From NCBI GenBank assembly GCA_947446645.1, contig CANFHA010000011.1:62001-126000 (forward strand): a DNA stretch of 64,000 bases, in the 5' to 3' direction. The DNA comes from Chitinophagaceae bacterium (GTDB lineage Bacteria > Bacteroidota > Bacteroidia > Chitinophagales > Chitinophagaceae). The position numbers were made by a program, and so were the translations under genes. The notes below the pieces were generated by a model. The model was not told where the DNA came from. It did no database searches and saw nothing but the letters and a program-made list of their open reading frames with translations. This document shows, piece after piece, positions 53,533-62,132 of the stretch (the first letter of the stretch is position 1; each line of letters begins with the position of its first letter).

Positions 53533-54186
53533 TTACCTAAGGTCCACTGTTTCCACACCGGCATGCTCCTTAGGGTTCCAGCTGAAGTAGGTGTCGGGCA
53601 CGTTGGCGTTGGTAACCGTATTGGTAACGGATATCTGGTATTTGTTGCCGTTCTTTTCTGAGTAGCTGCCACCGGCAATGATAGAGGTAGCCTTATCTAT
53701 AGCCAGCTCTATTTTGGTGAACTGCTTGCTTTTATCATTGGGCGTAAGCTCAATGATATCGCAATCCTTACCTTTTTCTTTGCGGCTGCCCTTGTAGGCG
53801 TACTTATATTCCTTGTCCCAGAAATTGGTTAGCAGCTTGGCCGGAGACATAGTTTGCTCAGCAGGGTTGTAGTTAGTTACCTGTACTTCCTTTGCCTCTT
53901 TATTATATGTCCAGATGGTTTTACTGTCGCAGATTATTTCCTGGCCTGCTATACCTACATGGTACTTCTGGCCCTTAAGTGTAAGGTTACCTTTTTTGGT
54001 GTCGGTGGTTTTGCCGCCCTTGCCGCCTGTAAGGTTTATAGAGAAATCAGCCTTCAGTGATTTGAGTCCTGATACCTTTTTGCTTACTGCATCCAGCACA
54101 GACTTTGCCTTTGCGTCCTGCGCCATAGCAGGCTGAACTGCCAGGCAAATACTCCCGATAACGAATAATGATAATAGTTTTCTCAT
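53533..54186 (-). CDS. LolA-like outer-membrane lipoprotein carrier
   Basis: The 217-residue protein has a signal peptide (residues 1-22, cleavage after PAMAQ) and a LolA-type half-barrel: SLKADFSINLTGG, KGNLTLKGQKYHVGIAGQ, then DSKTIWTYNKEAKEVQVTNY. It would carry lipoproteins across the periplasm. It is downstream of ftsK, a neighbourhood also seen in other bacteria where lolA follows ftsK; the gap of 243 bp suggests a promoter of its own. Confidence 0.85.
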   Translation of the reverse strand: MRKLLSLFVIGSICLAVQPAMAQDAKAKSVLDAVSKKVSGLKSLKADFSINLTGGKGGKTTDTKKGNLTLKGQKYHVGIAGQEIICDSKTIWTYNKEAKEVQVTNYNPAEQTMSPAKLLTNFWDKEYKYAYKGSRKEKGKDCDIIELTPNDKSKQFTKIELAIDKATSIIAGGSYSEKNGNKYQISVTNTVTNANVPDTYFSWNPKEHAGVETVDLR

Positions 54187-54429
54187 GTCTATTGCTTCAG
54201 TAATTTTTAGTGGGCTAAGGTAAGAAATTAACCGTAATGTGTCGTTGGATAAGTCAAAAGTTAAAAGTTAAAACCTGGAAGTTGGCGTTGGAAATTTCAG
54301 GCAAAGTGAGTGTAAGCGTGGTAGATACCTCTCGCAGAGGCGCGGTTTTCCATGTGGTATTTTTAAGGCCGCGGAGGTGTAGATCCACATACCACTTTAT
54401 GGCTACTTCAGGTGTCTACCTCGTATCCC
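54187..54429. other. ftsK-lolA spacer with imperfect inverted repeats
   Basis: The spacer holds AAAAGTTAAAAGTTAAAA at about 54257-54274 and imperfect inverted repeats: GGTAGATACCT (about 54320) against AGGTGTCTACC (about 54410), and GTGGTAT (54355) against ATACCAC (54387). No gene is visible. It may form a large hairpin at the end of the ftsK transcript. Confidence 0.45.
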
Positions 54430-57000
54430 TTAGTCCAACGAGTGGAGGAATTGGTCGAGCTCTACTTCGGTTTTGAAGTATACTTCGCGGGGCTTGCTGC
54501 CGTTGGCGGGGCCTACTATGCCTGCGGCTTCCAGCTGGTCCATAATGCGGCCTGCGCGGTTGTAACCCAGGTTCAGGCGGCGCTGCAGGTTAGATGTGGA
54601 GCCGGACTGCATCTGCACCACTACTTTGGCGCAATCTTCAAACAGTTTGTCCCTGTTGCTCAGGTCCACTTCCTTTGCTCCTTCGCCTTCTTCGCCCTCA
54701 TACTCCGGCAGCTCAAAGGCAGACGCATAGCCACGCTGGCGGCCTATGAAGTCTACGATCTGTTCAACCTCGGGTGTATCTACAAATGCACATTGCAGTC
54801 GTAGCAGCTCGCTGCCGTGAGATACCAGCATGTCGCCGCGGCCGATAAGCTGCTCAGCGCCACCTGCATCGAGAATGGTGCGGGAGTCCACCTTTGCAGA
54901 CACCTTGAAAGCGATACGCGCAGGGAAGTTGGCCTTGATGGTGCCGGTGATCACATTTACCGACGGGCGCTGTGTGGCTATGATAAGGTGTATACCTATG
55001 GCGCGGGCCAGCTGTGCCAGGCGCGCTATGGGCATTTCCACCTCTTTGCCGGCAGTCATGATCAGGTCGGCAAACTCATCTATGACCAGTACTATAAATG
55101 GCAGGTATTTGTGGCCGCGCTCAGGGTTGAGGCGGCGGCTGATGAACTTTTCGTTGTACTCCTTAATGTTACGGGCACCGGCTTCCTTAAGCAGCTCGTA
55201 ACGGTTGTCCATCTCTATGCAGAGGGCGTTGAGGGTATTGATCACCTTCTTGGTATCGGTGATAATGGCTTCTTCCTCACCCGGCAGCTTGGCCAGGAAG
55301 TGCTTTTCTATGACCCGGTATATGGACAGCTCCACCTTCTTAGGGTCTACCATGATGAACTTAAGCTGGGACGGGTGCTTCTTATACAGCAGTGACACCA
55401 ATATGGCATTGATACCGACAGACTTACCCTGCCCGGTAGCACCCGCCATGAGCAGGTGGGGCATGGTGGCCAGGTCTACTATGTAGTTCTCGTTATCTAT
55501 CTTCTTGCCCAGGGCTATGGGCAGGCTCATCTTATTGTTCACGAACTTGTCGCTGGCAATAAGGGTGCGCATAGATACTATCTGCTTGTTGGCATTAGGC
55601 ACCTCTATACCTATGGTGCCACGGCCCGGTATAGGCGCTATGATACGTATGCCCAGTGCGGCGAGATTCAGCGCTATATCATCTTCCAGGTTGCGGATCT
55701 TGGATATGCGCACGCCCTCAGAGGGTACAATTTCGTATAGGGTAACGGTAGGCCCCACAGTGGCGCTGATGCGCTGTATCTCAATTCCAAAGCTGCGCAG
55801 GGTCTGTATGATCTGGTTCTTGTTCTTTTCCAGCTCTTCCTTGTCCAGCGATATGGCTTCCGGGGCGCGGTCCTCAAGCAGGGCCAGCGTAGGGAATTTG
55901 TAGTCGGGGAGGTCCAGCTCAGGGGCATAGGGCTCACTACTGGCAATAGAAATGTGTGAGCCATGGAGTGACGCAGGCTTTTCTTCCTGCTGTATCACCT
56001 CAAATGAGAACTCAGGATCTTTGTCCTCATCGTCTTGCCCGCCTGCGGAAACATTGGTGTCTTTTTCCTCTACAAACTTCTGATAAGCTTCAAATTCGGC
56101 ATCTTCGTCTTCCTCTTCCTCATCAAGGTCCTCCACTTTTGGCGCTTCCGGCAATGGCTCCTTCTCAGAAAGCGTCATTGCCCACTCTTTATTGGCCTTG
56201 TCTTCTACAAACAATTTGGAGTTGCCGGGGTCATTTTTCGGCTGGTTAGGAGTGGTGTCTACCGGGAAGGGTGCATTCTCCTTGGTTTCTTCCTCTTTCT
56301 TAGCGTCATTAAACACAGGGGCAGGGGCCAGAGATGCCGCCATGGTGGCTGTACGCTGCCTCATACGATTGAGGAACGGTCGTATATCCAGCGCGAAAAT
56401 GACAAAGACGAAGAAAAGCACGGTGGAGAGCAGGAGCATTCCAGACCCCCAATAGCCCAGCAGGCCGTTGAGGTAGTCGTTCATGAAGTTGCCAAGCGCG
56501 CCGCCAAGCGGGAAACTGCTATGTGGTACCAGGTAAACTAATATAGGGGCAGCGAGCAAAAGCAATATGGAAAGCCACCTCATGTACCTGAGCACCGGTA
56601 TGGCGCGCTTATCGTACAGCAGATTTACGCCTATTGCCGCAAAGCCTATACCTACAGCCAGGGAGGCGATACCGGCACCCTTATTTACCAATACATGGCC
56701 AAGTGCGGCGCCCATGCGGCCACCAGAGTTGGCGATAACTATATTGCTGCCATCGGCATTGCGGCGCTGAAATATGAACTGGAAGAAGCTCCTGAAATTG
56801 TGAATACCGGCGACCTTGTCAAAATCTGCGCTCCAGGTGAAGAAATAGCTGATAATGGCAAAACAGGTAAAAACGCCCAACAATAGGAAAAAAGTGCCCG
56901 TTCCAAGCCGTATTTGCCGCTTTTTCTCCAGATTTATTGGTGAAAGATCGGCTACGGGTGGTTTTTGAAGCGGCTTTTTAGTTTTTGTGGTACTGGCCAT
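54430..57000 (-). CDS. ftsK: FtsK/SpoIIIE DNA translocase
   Basis: From the ATG at 57000 (MASTTKTKKPLQKP) the product is 856 residues. It has four TM helices in the first 230 residues, an acidic linker (about 240-390), the RecA-like motor with Walker A GATGQGKS (520-527) and Walker B VLVIDEFADL, and a C-terminal gamma winged helix (about 785-850) that reads KOPS-type sequences. It pumps chromosome termini at the division septum. An in-frame upstream ATG at 57027 adds nine unlikely residues. Confidence 0.96.
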   Translation of the reverse strand: MASTTKTKKPLQKPPVADLSPINLEKKRQIRLGTGTFFLLLGVFTCFAIISYFFTWSADFDKVAGIHNFRSFFQFIFQRRNADGSNIVIANSGGRMGAALGHVLVNKGAGIASLAVGIGFAAIGVNLLYDKRAIPVLRYMRWLSILLLLAAPILVYLVPHSSFPLGGALGNFMNDYLNGLLGYWGSGMLLLSTVLFFVFVIFALDIRPFLNRMRQRTATMAASLAPAPVFNDAKKEEETKENAPFPVDTTPNQPKNDPGNSKLFVEDKANKEWAMTLSEKEPLPEAPKVEDLDEEEEDEDAEFEAYQKFVEEKDTNVSAGGQDDEDKDPEFSFEVIQQEEKPASLHGSHISIASSEPYAPELDLPDYKFPTLALLEDRAPEAISLDKEELEKNKNQIIQTLRSFGIEIQRISATVGPTVTLYEIVPSEGVRISKIRNLEDDIALNLAALGIRIIAPIPGRGTIGIEVPNANKQIVSMRTLIASDKFVNNKMSLPIALGKKIDNENYIVDLATMPHLLMAGATGQGKSVGINAILVSLLYKKHPSQLKFIMVDPKKVELSIYRVIEKHFLAKLPGEEEAIITDTKKVINTLNALCIEMDNRYELLKEAGARNIKEYNEKFISRRLNPERGHKYLPFIVLVIDEFADLIMTAGKEVEMPIARLAQLARAIGIHLIIATQRPSVNVITGTIKANFPARIAFKVSAKVDSRTILDAGGAEQLIGRGDMLVSHGSELLRLQCAFVDTPEVEQIVDFIGRQRGYASAFELPEYEGEEGEGAKEVDLSNRDKLFEDCAKVVVQMQSGSTSNLQRRLNLGYNRAGRIMDQLEAAGIVGPANGSKPREVYFKTEVELDQFLHSLD

Positions 57001-57231
57001 TTTTGGGCGGAAGGTATTAAGATACAATATTAGTGAAGAAGAAAATAATTACCGCCATCTTGTTGACTTATTTTCGGGTCGTTTCATAAAGAAGGCAGGG
57101 AAATTTATTTTCCGTATTATTGCGAAATATTTTATAAAATTCTTATTTTTGATAGTTGAGCTTTTGCTAAAATATTTTGGCCGAAAGCAAACGTTTTTGT
57201 TTTTTTTGTTGTCTTTATATTAAATGTAGTC

Positions 57232-60200
57232 ATGCGCCCTTCTTTTACCTCATCGTGCACCAGGTTATGCACTAAAGCATGCTTTGCTTTAGTAGCATTT
57301 TTCGTGTTTTCAGCTACTGCAAATGCGCAGCTAACCCTAAGTGCGAACAAAACTGCGGCGATATTGTCCTCTGCACTGGCAGGCACAGGCGTTACTATCT
57401 TAGCACCTACGCTTACCTGCGCAGGCAATGCGAATGGTACGTTTACAACGGGGGCAGTAAGTCCGCTGGGTATTCCCACAGGGATTGTGCTTACTACGGG
57501 AGATGCTAAAGATACGCTGGGGGGCATTGGTGTTGGAGATGCTTCTTCGGCATTTGCAAACACGGGAAACGGAACGCCCGGCGATTTTCAGCTGGATGCG
57601 CTTGTAACACCAAATCTTACTTACGATGCGTGTATCCTTGAGTTCGATTTTAAACCGGCGGGGGATACGATCAAGTTTAGCTATGTGTTCGGGTCAGAGG
57701 AGTATACGAGTTATACCTGCTCCAGCTTCAATGATGTTTTTGCGTTTTTCATCAGCGGCGGAACGTATGGTACTGCAACTAACCTGGCCCTGGTGCCCGG
57801 TACCAGCATACCCGTGGCGGTAAACAGTGTAAACTGCGGCGCCACAGGTGGATGGTCGCTTTCTACGTGTACAGCCATGGGGCCGGGGTCACCTTTCTGT
57901 ACTTATTATGTAAATAACCTTGTAGCGGCAAGTCCTGCGTTCAACTATGTAACTTACGATGGTCTGACCACAGTATTGCAAGTGGTGGCAGCAGTAAGCC
58001 CATGCGATACGTATCACCTGAAGCTGGCTATAGCTGATGCGGGTGACGACGCGCTTGACTCAGGAGTATTTATTGAGGGCGGAAGCCTTACCTCTGCGAC
58101 AACTACCGCTGTAACGGCTACTGGTACAAGCGGCCTGCCATACTGCATACGCGGATGCGCACCGGGTAATTTTGTATTTACGACCCCAGTAGCGCAGGAT
58201 ACTGATATTGTTGTACACTATGTGATCACAGGTTCTGCAGTAAACGGATATGATTACAGTACTATACCGGACAGCGCCATAATTATTGCGGGTTCTACAT
58301 CTACTACTGTTAATATCAATACACTGCCTGTGACACCAATTGGTCCGGTAGTTATTACACTGAAAATTGAAATAGAAGATCCCTGCCATCCGGGCCTGTT
58401 TACTATAGGCGCGATAGCCAACCTTACCATACTTGATTCGTTTACATTCAGAATACTGACTGCCGATACGGCGGTATGCCAGGGACAGTTTGTGAATATT
58501 GTAGCTGTGGGTGACAGCATATTTGACAGTATACTGCATTATACCTGGACACCGGGAGGAACACTGAGTAATGATACAACACTGCTGACGACATCTACGG
58601 CTACCGTTACCACCACCTATACGCTTACCGGGACGACAGCGGCTACGCTTGGCTGTGCGCCGCAGAGCCATACCATCAAAATAAGTATATACAATCCTTC
58701 TTTCGACAGTGTCACTTTCACTAACCCCACAGTGTGTGGTTATTGTGATGGCAAGATAAAGCTCTGGGGGCTGCAAACGGGATTCCCGGATACGCTTTTT
58801 TATACCTTGAACGGGGTGGCGCAACCTGGCCTGCCCATAGTAATAGGGCCTGATCATACAGCAACCGTTATTGGTTTATGCACCGGCGTGTATAGTAACA
58901 TTTACCTTAAGGTGGGTATTTGCATAACAACAACAAACGGGCCGGTGACTCTTGTAAATCCGCCGCCGCCAACTGTTACTGTTGACTCGCCGCTGGTAAA
59001 AACCTGTGTAGGAGTGTCTGTGCAGCTACATGCGTATGCCACGCCTACAGGTATTCCCTATTATTATTACTGGACGCCACCAACATCTTTGAGCAACAGC
59101 ACTATTTCAAATCCAATAGTGACGCCAACGGTGCCGGGCGATGTTACCTATACTGTTACAGTAAATCCGGGCAGCAACCCTGTATGCGCAAGTACGGCAA
59201 CCGTTAAGGTGCATACGGTGCCTAATAACTTTAACCTGACAAATAATGATACTGTAATATGCGTGGGTGCGTTTGTCCAGGTGCTTATTACGGGTGGCAG
59301 CCCTGAGTTTACCTGGCTGTGGACTCCTGCTACGGCTGTGTCTAACGTGAATATTGAAAATCCAACCATTACACCAACGGTGAGCGGCACCTGGGTTGTA
59401 ACTGCTTCTTACGCTCATTGCCCGGATATGGTTGACAGTTTCCATATCGAGGTTGACTATCCTGCGCCAGTAACCACTATTACGGATACTATATGCCTGG
59501 GTGGGGTAGAGAAACCGGATGTAACTGTACCGGGATCAGATTATTACCATTACCAGTGGACGCCTCCGACGTTTGTGGACAACGATACTATACCCACCCC
59601 TGCGATCACCCCAACGGTGGAAGGTACTTTTACATGGACGATAACCATTCAGCCGCACGCTGCTGCATGCGCTATTACAGATGTGCTGAATCTGCTGGTG
59701 ATTCCCAATTCATTTACAGTGACACCGATAGATACAACGATATGCCGCGGGCAATCAGTACAGATATTAGGTACACCATACCCATTGTTCAATTATAGCT
59801 GGTCGCCTACAGTGGGCCTGCCAACTCCCTATATCATTAATCCTGTGATTACGCCGGATACATCTACTACTTATATAGTTACGGCATCGTATCCGAAATG
59901 TCCGTTGATGCAGAATTTCATCAGAATCAATGTTGATCCTAATCCATCTGTATATATTGGTGGCAACGGGTTCGTGTGCGCGTCCGACAGTATCCACCTG
60001 CATGCTTCTGTATTGCCGGCCTGGTATGAGCAGTATAACTATAGCTGGTCACCATCGCTACACCTGGACAATAACAATACATCAACGGTTGTATTCAAAA
60101 ATGACACGGATGCATCGGTGATCACTACAACCATGATAACATTCACGGTTACAACAACGGCAGGTTGTTTTGCGGTTGACTCGGCTATGATCACTGTTTA

Positions 60201-60942
60201 CCCGGTTAATTTTGCCAATATCGATCCTGTATTAAAAGATTTCTGTCCGCACGAAACAGCTGTGTTGTCACCAACCGGCGGAGTATCTTACCGTTGGACG
60301 CCTTCGATGTACCTTAGTGACAGTACGGCATCACAGCCGGTTATCAGTCCTATTACGTCGCAGTCGTACACGATAATTGCAACGAGCCAATATGGTTGCC
60401 GCGATACGATCAATTTTACAGCTATAGTTCATCCTGCAGCTGTGCTGTTCCTGGGTGACTCGGTAACGCTGCACCCCGGCGAAACCTACCAGATAAACCT
60501 GCAGACCAACTGTACCAGTTTTGCATGGACGCCGCCTGGCGGGCTGAACAATGCCTATATATCTAACCCGGTAGCATCACCTGCGGTGAGCACCAAATAT
60601 GTGGTTACCGGACTTACGGAGTGGGGTTGTGTGGCTACAGATTCGATTAATATCTATGTGGATGGAGAGTCAGTTCTGGACGTTCCAAATGCGTTTGCAC
60701 CGGGTAACGGGCCGAATAGCGAATTTAAAATTATAAAGAGAGGTATTGCTAATTTGAATTATTTCCGTATTTTCAACCGTTGGGGGAACCTGGTTTTTGA
60801 GACTACAGATATAGATAAAGGGTGGAATGGCGAATATAATGGGTCTCCACAGCCGTTTGGTGTATACATATACCAGTTTCAGGCTGTTACGAGCACAGGA
60901 AAAATATTCGAAAAACATGGAAACCTAACTTTAATAAGGTAA
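57232..60942 (+). CDS. T9SS-secreted surface protein, choice-of-anchor L, CHU_C domain
   Basis: The 1236-residue protein has a signal peptide (ends FSATANAQ), a choice-of-anchor-L domain (about residues 50-290: SYVFGSEEYTSYTCSSFNDV, then IADAGDDALDSGVFIEGG), several PKD-like beta repeats with recurring YSWSP/YYWTPP and TPTVSGTW units, and a C-terminal gliding-motility type sorting domain (about 1150-1236: NAFAPGNGPNSEFKI, YFRIFNRWGNLVFET). The latter marks T9SS type B secretion to the surface. It is probably an adhesin or motility surface protein. The two T9SS genes follow at once. Confidence 0.92.
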   Translation: MRPSFTSSCTRLCTKACFALVAFFVFSATANAQLTLSANKTAAILSSALAGTGVTILAPTLTCAGNANGTFTTGAVSPLGIPTGIVLTTGDAKDTLGGIGVGDASSAFANTGNGTPGDFQLDALVTPNLTYDACILEFDFKPAGDTIKFSYVFGSEEYTSYTCSSFNDVFAFFISGGTYGTATNLALVPGTSIPVAVNSVNCGATGGWSLSTCTAMGPGSPFCTYYVNNLVAASPAFNYVTYDGLTTVLQVVAAVSPCDTYHLKLAIADAGDDALDSGVFIEGGSLTSATTTAVTATGTSGLPYCIRGCAPGNFVFTTPVAQDTDIVVHYVITGSAVNGYDYSTIPDSAIIIAGSTSTTVNINTLPVTPIGPVVITLKIEIEDPCHPGLFTIGAIANLTILDSFTFRILTADTAVCQGQFVNIVAVGDSIFDSILHYTWTPGGTLSNDTTLLTTSTATVTTTYTLTGTTAATLGCAPQSHTIKISIYNPSFDSVTFTNPTVCGYCDGKIKLWGLQTGFPDTLFYTLNGVAQPGLPIVIGPDHTATVIGLCTGVYSNIYLKVGICITTTNGPVTLVNPPPPTVTVDSPLVKTCVGVSVQLHAYATPTGIPYYYYWTPPTSLSNSTISNPIVTPTVPGDVTYTVTVNPGSNPVCASTATVKVHTVPNNFNLTNNDTVICVGAFVQVLITGGSPEFTWLWTPATAVSNVNIENPTITPTVSGTWVVTASYAHCPDMVDSFHIEVDYPAPVTTITDTICLGGVEKPDVTVPGSDYYHYQWTPPTFVDNDTIPTPAITPTVEGTFTWTITIQPHAAACAITDVLNLLVIPNSFTVTPIDTTICRGQSVQILGTPYPLFNYSWSPTVGLPTPYIINPVITPDTSTTYIVTASYPKCPLMQNFIRINVDPNPSVYIGGNGFVCASDSIHLHASVLPAWYEQYNYSWSPSLHLDNNNTSTVVFKNDTDASVITTTMITFTVTTTAGCFAVDSAMITVYPVNFANIDPVLKDFCPHETAVLSPTGGVSYRWTPSMYLSDSTASQPVISPITSQSYTIIATSQYGCRDTINFTAIVHPAAVLFLGDSVTLHPGETYQINLQTNCTSFAWTPPGGLNNAYISNPVASPAVSTKYVVTGLTEWGCVATDSINIYVDGESVLDVPNAFAPGNGPNSEFKIIKRGIANLNYFRIFNRWGNLVFETTDIDKGWNGEYNGSPQPFGVYIYQFQAVTSTGKIFEKHGNLTLIR

Positions 60943-60965
60943 TTTTACAACGACAATTTATACAA

Positions 60966-62027
60966 ATGATCCGGAGAAATCTTATTACACGTCTAAGCCT
61001 TGCAGCAGTTACTTTGCTTACCGCACCGGCGGCATTTGCGCAGGACATTCACTTTACCCAGTTCGATCTGGCGCCGATGACCGTTAACCCCGCTTTTACA
61101 GGCGTGTTTGATGGCCGTATCAGGGTTTCTGCCATTTACCGGAACCAATGGGCCAGTGTTACGGTGCCATATGTGACGTATGGTGCTGCAGTGGATCTGC
61201 CTTTGTTGCTGGAAAACAATGATGACCGCCTCAGTGCCGGCCTGCAGTTGTTTAAAGACCAGGCTGGTGATGGTAACCTGTCTAACTTTACGGGACTTGT
61301 GTCTATTGCTTATCACAAATCAATAAAGAGTAATAACCTGCGCCGTGATGCCAGCTCGGAACTGTCGGTGGGCCTGCAGGGCGGCTATGCGCAAAAGAGC
61401 ATAGACCTTTCTAAACTGTACTTCGGTGATGAGTTTCTCAATGGTGCATTTGTTCCGGCTACTTCGCAGGAGTATCATCTTGGCCTTGGCAACTCGGTTA
61501 ATTATTACCTTGTGAATGCGGGTATCGCATTTTCTCATGGTGGCGAGAAGTTTGGCTATACACTTGGTGTAGCTGCTAATAATCTGAACCAGCCAAATGA
61601 TGATATAGAAAAGAAGCAGAACAGCCAGACAGGCCTGGATATGCGTTATACAGGAGAATTAGGTATAAACTGGGTAGTTGGTCAAAGGCTGACATTGCGC
61701 CCCGCAGTACTGTATCAGAACCAGGCAACCGCTTCCGAGCTTATCGCCGGTAATGAGTTCCTGTACCAGGTAGGTGGCAACCCGGGTTATTCTGATTTTT
61801 CAACTGCAGTCTTCCTTGGTGGCTGGTATCGCACCGGCGATGCAACGATGATCACTGCGGGTGTTGAATTCAAAGGATTCCGTATTGGTGTAGCATATGA
61901 TTATAATGTTTCCACTCTTAATGCTTCCAGCAACGGTAATGGCGGGTTTGAAATCGGGATCAGGTATACCGCTCCAAACGCCTCGAAATTTGCAGGCAGA
62001 AGGACTATTCCATGCTCGCGTTTCTAA
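60966..62027 (+). CDS. PorP/SprF-family type IX secretion membrane protein
   Basis: The 353-residue protein has a signal peptide (ends APAAFAQ) and the family's start QDIHFTQFDLAPMTVNPAFTG, followed by beta-barrel strands to the C-terminus. PorP/SprF proteins sit in the outer membrane and anchor or help secrete specific T9SS type B substrates; such genes usually adjoin their substrate, here the protein at 57232-60942, 23 bp upstream. It ends with a terminator. Confidence 0.94.
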   Translation: MIRRNLITRLSLAAVTLLTAPAAFAQDIHFTQFDLAPMTVNPAFTGVFDGRIRVSAIYRNQWASVTVPYVTYGAAVDLPLLLENNDDRLSAGLQLFKDQAGDGNLSNFTGLVSIAYHKSIKSNNLRRDASSELSVGLQGGYAQKSIDLSKLYFGDEFLNGAFVPATSQEYHLGLGNSVNYYLVNAGIAFSHGGEKFGYTLGVAANNLNQPNDDIEKKQNSQTGLDMRYTGELGINWVVGQRLTLRPAVLYQNQATASELIAGNEFLYQVGGNPGYSDFSTAVFLGGWYRTGDATMITAGVEFKGFRIGVAYDYNVSTLNASSNGNGGFEIGIRYTAPNASKFAGRRTIPCSRF

Positions 62028-62049
62028 AGAAAATATTATATAGTTTTGT

Positions 62050-62088
62050 GAAGGGCTAAAGTTTTTTTTAAAAGCCCTTCTTTTTTTT
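62050..62088 (+). terminator. Terminator after the PorP/SprF gene
   Basis: An 8-bp stem (GAAGGGCT/AGCCCTTC) closing a T-rich loop, followed by eight T. Confidence 0.8.
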
Positions 62089-62132
62089 AAAACCAATTTA
62101 TACTTTTATATCCATTAACAACGCTCACGCAC

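Noticed and set aside
54817..56541. Long plus-strand open frames (132-192 codons) opposite ftsK
   Set aside because: Complementary-strand shadows of ftsK with no recognisable domain.
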